NCBI GenBank assembly: GCA_029204225.1
Contig: CM055107.1
Location: 24,757,391 to 24,821,390, forward strand
Reading direction: 5' to 3'
DNA length: 64,000 bases
Origin: Diphasiastrum complanatum
Lineage: Eukaryota; Streptophyta; Lycopodiopsida; Lycopodiales; Lycopodiaceae
Below are positions 58,424 through 64,000 of this stretch, piece after piece. The notes under the pieces were generated by a model, which did no database searches, was not told the origin of the DNA, and was given only the letters and a program-made list of their open reading frames with translations. Positions within the stretch are counted from its first letter, which is position 1, and every line of letters begins with the position of its first letter. Position numbers and translations under genes: made by a program.

Positions 58424-59035
58424 TGTCGTGTACTTTTAGTACATTAGTGATAAAGAATGCAATATAATATCCAACGTAAGCTTTGTAGGCCCAAAATGAG
58501 CTATTGGCTTTAAGAACAAGGCGGTTCTCTCTTTAGGCCCTTCAAAGTAATTAATAAGGATAATAGGCCAATAAGGGCCCAAAGTAGACTAGATAATACT
58601 TAACAAGGGCTAACTATCCTTCAATATAGTTATGTTAGAACATTATCTATAAGTAGACAAGGGACATCAATTTTGGAAATCTTTTGGCTCATTTGCAATT
58701 GAGAGAACTAGGAGCTCCATCTCCTCTCCCTCCTTTGTGAATGTGAGCCTTGGGATCAAGATCTTGCTAGGTCTCATGTGCCCCATCACATGAATTCATG
58801 TACTCCTCACTCTACATTATGGAATCCATCTCCTTTTGAGCTTCCCTTTGATATGAGCTTTGTGGTAGCTTGTGGTTATTGCTCATCTTTGGTTCTCTTC
58901 AACATAGGTGTGGTGGTTGCCTCCTTATTCTAGCTACTTGGCTTGGATTGAGAGGTATGGCACATGACATATAGCATATTATAAGTCATGAATACACTTT
59001 TTCACAAGAGCAAGCCATCATGCTTAGATAAATTC

Positions 59036-59120
<85 letters not shown>

Positions 59121-59206
59121 AAATAGTGTATATTAAAATAAATTTTATGTAGATTCAAACATTTAGTGTTTTTAAATAGTTGGAAGTTTAGAACAAACAT
59201 ATGACA
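58424..59206 (+). mobile_element. Gypsy 3' LTR, copy B
   Basis: TGTCGTGTAC to ATATGACA, 783 bp. The extra 40 bases over copy A lie in the (AG)n tract at 59037-59117. Confidence 0.85.
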
Positions 59207-59780
59207 TTATAGTGAGCAACCTGAAGATTCTACCTTCAAAGTTTAGCACCACATTGCTTATTTGTAGGATGAGACTACATGTTCTACAATATATACATGA
59301 ACTTGGCATGTTTTTACCCGTTTTTCTTTTGGATAAACTCAACACTTCCTATTGGCAAAAGCAAAGCGACTAGAAATCATGGTACTTGACTATTCACCAC
59401 TTATGAAAATAGTAAAATTTCTTGGATTAGTTAAAGAACTCCTTAAATACATTCCGAAAGCATACGTGGTGAGTAGCAGTTAGCAGTTGCCGTTAAGTTG
59501 ATAGAAAATTTCAAAGGACATGCTAGCTACACAAACGTTTCAGTCACGAAAATATCAATAGTTAGCACATGATTTATTCCAAATTAAATGACCTGCTTGC
59601 AAACGTTTATGTTGTGAGTTGCGCTACCAAGGACAAACTCATTCTTATGGCGTGAGTTGTGATACGGAGAGGACAAATTCACCTCGTATAGTTTCCTAGT
59701 CGATAAAAAAAGATAGCATGTTGTACCGTTTGGTCTCAGGTAGATCAGCTTACCACACATCTATTTTTCGGAAGGTTGAT

Positions 59781-60025
59781 GAACTCGCACAAGATTGAAC
59801 AGTTCCCAAAAGAAGTAGAAAATGACTCGCATAGGGGAACAAAATGACTCGCATAGACCTGGAAATGACTCGCACAGGTTTGAAAGGTTTCCAAAAGAAC
59901 TAGAAATGACTCGCGCAAGGGAACATACTACTCGCACAGGAGTGTATACATGACTCGCATAAGAAGGTCGGTACTTGCACAAGCAAAAATGACTCGTATA
60001 AGGTGTTCAATACCTGCACAGGACA
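59781..60025. repeat. Minisatellite, ACTCGCAYARG units, copy B
   Basis: Same unit number and order as 20471-20715, so this array did not change after duplication although the AG tract did. Confidence 0.75.
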
Positions 60026-60071
60026 ATACCAATCCAAGCCAACAGGCCCAGTGCCTAACTGTCAACTTTGA

Positions 60072-60478
60072 ATGGCAGATCAAAGTGTGGTAAAACCATT
60101 AGGCCTAATACCACACATAAGACTGAAACTCGGAGGTTTGAGCTTCATGCTAGATTTGGTAGTGCTAGATATCCCTAGCAACACCTATTCCTATGAATTA
60201 CTCCTAGGTAGGCCATGGCTCTCTAACGCACTCGTAGTGCACGATTGGAATAGAGAGCATGTTACATTTGGCAATCGAGAAACATCAGTCACCATCAACT
60301 CTACTGGTAAGATCAAACCCGCATGTATCACCGAATATGGATCCTCTACCATAGAGTCTATTCTTGAAAATTATCGTGACATCAAAGAGAAGGGCCACTA
60401 TACCAAGGCTACGGATATTATCAACTGGAGCCACAGCTTGGCAACAATCGATTGTGTCAATGTAGAACATTGCGAGCT
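60072..60478 (+). pseudogene. Gypsy protease, truncated at the B/C junction
   Basis: Identical in layout to the start of 20762-21352. After VNVEHCEL the frame enters unrelated sequence (copy C) and stops at 60548. The break is within GCGAGCT/AGACAGAC. Confidence 0.8.
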
Positions 60479-62156
60479 AGACAGACAATCACTATTTACA
60501 GTTCTTATAATTTTCCAGAAAGATAAAAGCCTTAACAGTTGCAGGTGATAAACTTTTGATAGCAGCCCGCGGCAGATTACTTGTAGAAATCCAACGAATG
60601 CGATTTGAATTTTTTAGAACGAATTCAAACCCTTAAGAAGCAGTTTAAATTGATTCTAGATTCTAATCTTTTTTCAAAAGAGTTTTGTTTGCAAGTTTGT
60701 ATTTGGGAAAAAATGGTTCCCAAATGTTACTGGATTGCTAATACTTTGTGCATATTGAATAGGATTGTTAAGCATGTGTTTTTATAGATTACAAGCTATA
60801 TATTGGTGCTTAGAATCCTCACATGTATGGGGTATCAATCACCATCTCACCCATCTACCATATGTATCTATGCTCAGTATTATCAGAAAATTTTAGCTTT
60901 TAGGATGATGTAACATCCCGGTGCTCTAAAGCCTTAATAAACATGACTCTCTCGAAAATTTAACAATTGTTTTGGAAATTGTTTGGCGGATTCGGATCTT
61001 TTGGAAACTGTTCTATGGTTCCTTGGTAGTCAGAAGGTTGGATTGTAGCAGCCTGAGTTTTAAAAATTTCTTCACATATTAATGTTAAAGCAGAATCCAC
61101 TAGATGCTCCGACAATGCCATGATTGATATCAGCATTGAAATCTAGAGTGCTATAGCCTTCATAAAATTTAACAGATAGATGGGCACACGGCATCCATGG
61201 TGCGTCACATAGTTGTGGATGATTCAGAAGAAGCCTTTTAACCTCTATGCTGTTGCTTCAATTGCACAGATGTAGCTCCTGAGAGGTATGTGTCACAAGT
61301 TAGTCTATTGAGTTTTCACAGTATCTTCCCTGAAACCGAGACATGAATCAAAGCATCTGACATATGAAAGCCAGTCTCAAGCACAAGCTAGCTAAACTCG
61401 TTAGAGTGCTAAGTTCTCTTCACATCCAATAGATAACTTCGTGATAAACCCTCACTTCCTGGGCTATTTTGACATGCAATGCCAGCAGTCAACCTTCCAT
61501 CCCGTCCGTCACCAAGAGTCTGCCCAGCATCGTAAATTTTGAATATTCATTCATTTTCTTGTTGCTAGTGGACCTTAAATTCTGGTCTTGTGACTCTTGC
61601 TTTATTCTGGTCTTATCCTTTATCTTTTCTTCTTCACAAGGACAAAACATGAGCAAAATAATTTGGAATACATCAAGCATTTAAAGTCCTTCAAATTTTC
61701 TTTTGACACTTAACACAACCAGTTGCTGGCCGTTCAGTTTTGTCACACAATCTCTGGCTCACAGAAAAGCTCAGAGAATCAATGTTTTACTTAGCAGAAC
61801 GAAGTTTGTGCTTCCATCAAAAAAATCTTTGTGTTTTTACTTTTTTGAAAGTAGATGCAAGGTCAAGATCACTTTTCATTTCCAGTTGGCATTTCGTTAT
61901 GATGTTCAAATGTAGTTATTCATGTCATTTAAGCACTAGTGGCAATGTCAAGCTGGTGCCTGCAATCCTTGAGCAGTTACACCATTTGTTTCCTGCACCA
62001 ATGTGGTTGTATCATTAGATCATATTGCAGGACCTTGTATCATTTTCTCAGAAAACTTTGAGACGTTTTAAATTAAGCTCCTAAACCTTGGGGTGTTGAA
62101 GAAACCAAGCTTTATTCTTTTGCATTTGTATTGTTCCGGTGCCTACGTGGTAACAG
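60479..62156. other. No confident gene, copy C
   Basis: Corresponds to 12461-14137. No domain recognised. It begins at the tandem junction. Confidence 0.4.
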
Positions 62157-63762
62157 ATAGTACCACGTGTTGTCTTGGAAGGGTGGCCACTAGATAATAT
62201 GCTGGTTGAGACACGAGAAAAGTTGCAAGCAATTCAACTCATAAGTTCGGAGTGCAGGTAGATCCAACGAGATGTATGAGTGGTGATACTATCATTCCTT
62301 TTAGCATGTATGGAGTCAAAATGCAGTCCAGATTCTTGACAATGCCCTTGTTTTTCCAATAGAATAGGTATAACTTTTATGAGACATTTTCTATTGACTG
62401 CAGGAAGAGGGGATACGATGGCATTGTTTTTGAAGCATGGTCACTTTGGTCTGCATATGGAACTTTGGAATGTGATAAGTAGAATTCAGGATCGCGCACA
62501 TTTTAAAACCGTCACTTTTGGAATGTTATAAGTAGAATTCAGGAGGTGTATTTCTATTATGTTCTTCATGGTACTAGGCTGCTCGGAAAGAAGTCCATAG
62601 TTTCTCTCTGCTAGAGCTTTTAAGTGGCAAATTTTACTTATGTTCTTTGCTGCCTGTATGCCTGTCACATTCAAGGCAATCAAATTATGTCACTTTTGCA
62701 TTTCAGATTTAGTCAAAGCATGTAGTTTCTGAAAGAAGTTGTTACGATGCTGAGGGCTTGATCAGCTATCAGGTTATCGCTTCCTAGCATTATAGATTTG
62801 ATGCAATTGACTCCTGAAGTCAAAGAAGTGGCTTGAATGCAACAATTTTGGAAACTAGAAAAGGGGATGACTTGCTCCAAAGATACTGATGTTGGCTTGT
62901 GGCTGATCACTACCTAGAAAGACACTTGCGCAACCCTAAACCTTCCAAATCTTTTGTCTGCAGGCATTGAATTTTGTGCAAGAGCTTGGCTCATCTTTAC
63001 ACAATATTGTTTTACCTAGACAGACTCGTAATATGCAGCTTATTTTTGTCATACCTCCAATATCCAGACAAGCTCAAGAGTTACGAGACTTTATTGTCTA
63101 AGATAAAAATCTGTAGGCGATGAGAATGACTTTTTTTTCATTGTGGAAGAAGCTTTTGGATAATCACAATTGTGAATGTAAGCCACAAGATTTAGCTTCT
63201 TCCAACCTCAAGGATAATGATTTCAATGAAGGGTAAAATACTCTGTGCAACTCCTGAGCGACAGTATAGTCAAAATAATGTTCATCATTAAAACCATCCC
63301 AAGAAAGTTTTGGTTTGTAGGAGCTCAACAGACTAAGGTATTCGTGGCCGAGTATTGGTCCGCCACCTAAGTTCCATCAAAACATAAACATTTCAAAACT
63401 CAAGTATGAGCTAGAGAAAATTCCATACATCAGAATTGCATAAATTCTGCTATGCGTCAGAAAAGCAAACGGCAGTGAACTAAGTGTACCTTGAGGAAAA
63501 ACAAAGTCGTTTCCATAAAAATTTATTCCCACAAGAATCTTAGACATGTTATTGTCCATTTTTCTCCCCAAAGATCCTTGATGGCGAGCTTGGTTTGAAA
63601 CAGGTCCTAGTTTCAAGACATTATCTGCAATGGGGTTGTCATTCCCACCAATCAAAGAGATGACGGATTGGATGCATGTTCTCATCCATGAAAGTATGAA
63701 TTTGAGAAGTCGTAAGTCATAAGAGAATATGCATCGACCGCATCCTTCAAATATGCCATATC
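62157..63762 (+). pseudogene. CHID1-like pseudogene with inverted exon block, copy C
   Basis: Forward exons 62157-62257, 62404-62480 and 62964-63091; inverted exons 63762-63490 and 63366-63184. The frameshift near 63692 and the inversion junctions are the same as in A and B. Confidence 0.85.
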
Positions 63763-64000
63763 ACGTGGTAACTACACCGACTGACTTGTCAGATGCATGC
63801 ATTTAAATCTTCCATTGAAGCCTGCTTCCTTATGTCTTCATGGAGACTGGATAGGGATCATGGTGTAATGCCAGATGCCCCCACTTTCCTTTGTATTTTG
63901 GAGACACATCAAATTTATAGCAGCATAGCATAATTTACCTATGCTGAAGGCATCTCCTCTCACACAGATTTCTTTCGGGAGGCAACACTAAAAACTTGCA

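Larger units (their letters stand above)
38170..60478. repeat. Large duplicated block, copy B
   Basis: Collinear with copy A apart from the inverted segment and indels. Main differences: +46 bp near 42973-43018, the forward orientation of 46049-49709 with 743 extra bases, about 288 bp more in 51230-51570, longer poly-G and (AG)n runs. It ends at 60478 in the middle of the gypsy protease frame, where copy C starts. Confidence 0.95.
60479..64000. repeat. Partial third copy of the block, copy C (open at right edge)
   Basis: It matches 12461-15982 of A and 51722-55243 of B. With B it forms a direct tandem of unit 8757 bp. At four early differences between A and B (positions equal to A 12473, 12540, 12597 and 12690) C has the A base, so it was not copied from the B seen here. 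Confidence 0.9.

Noticed and set aside
1-64000. CRISPR arrays, bacterial operons, integrases or phage genes
   Set aside because: Direct repeats here are irregular minisatellites or LTRs without spacers, and all identified coding families are eukaryotic.

Overview
The window is nuclear plant DNA: it has canonical GT-AG introns, Ty1/copia and Ty3/gypsy LTR retrotransposons with tRNA-iMet-type primer sites, an intact germin-like protein gene and a broken CHID1-type (chitinase-domain-like) gene. The lineage cannot be fixed from sequence alone. Nothing bacterial, organellar or CRISPR-like is visible, and no tRNA or rRNA gene was found.

Layout. Two near-identical direct copies of a roughly 21-22 kb block dominate: copy A (1-21168, continuing past the left edge) and copy B (38170-60478). 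A third, partial copy C (60479-64000, cut by the right edge) repeats the part of B that starts at 51722, so B and C form a head-to-tail duplication with an 8.76 kb unit. In order each block carries: a copia protease and RNase H remnant; a minus-strand gypsy gag scrap; a histone H3-like N-terminus divergent from an unrecognised multi-exon gene across a promoter with six CACGTG motifs; a Q/P-rich coiled-coil ORF; a gypsy element with LTR; a copia RNase H tail and LTR; a CHID1-like pseudogene with an inverted exon block; an older gypsy element interrupted by a GC-rich foldback; its 3' LTR; a minisatellite; and a gypsy protease. A and B differ mainly by an inversion (A 7817-10739 versus B 46049-49709), a 743 bp indel and short indels.

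The spacer (21169-38169) holds three partial tandem copies of a Tat-like gypsy pol segment, a truncated histone H3-like gene embedded inside that gypsy element (25862-26936), a complete non-coding LTR retrotransposon with a 5 bp target duplication (27778-32996), the only intact host gene (germin-like protein, minus strand, 33767-34429) and copia gag fragments. The flanks of the germin-like gene are diverged relatives of parts of blocks A, B and C, and they preserve pre-rearrangement junctions that let the order of events be read.

The most unusual content is the histone H3-like family. One copy (25964-26680) has a CENH3-like longer loop 1, a tail unlike H3 and a C-terminal extension of about 113 residues. 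The other (2160-2222 and 40258-40392) starts MARTK and shares a bidirectional promoter with a gene I cannot name. Their 5' regions look related, which suggests one gene family carried around by retroelements. All copies appear broken here.
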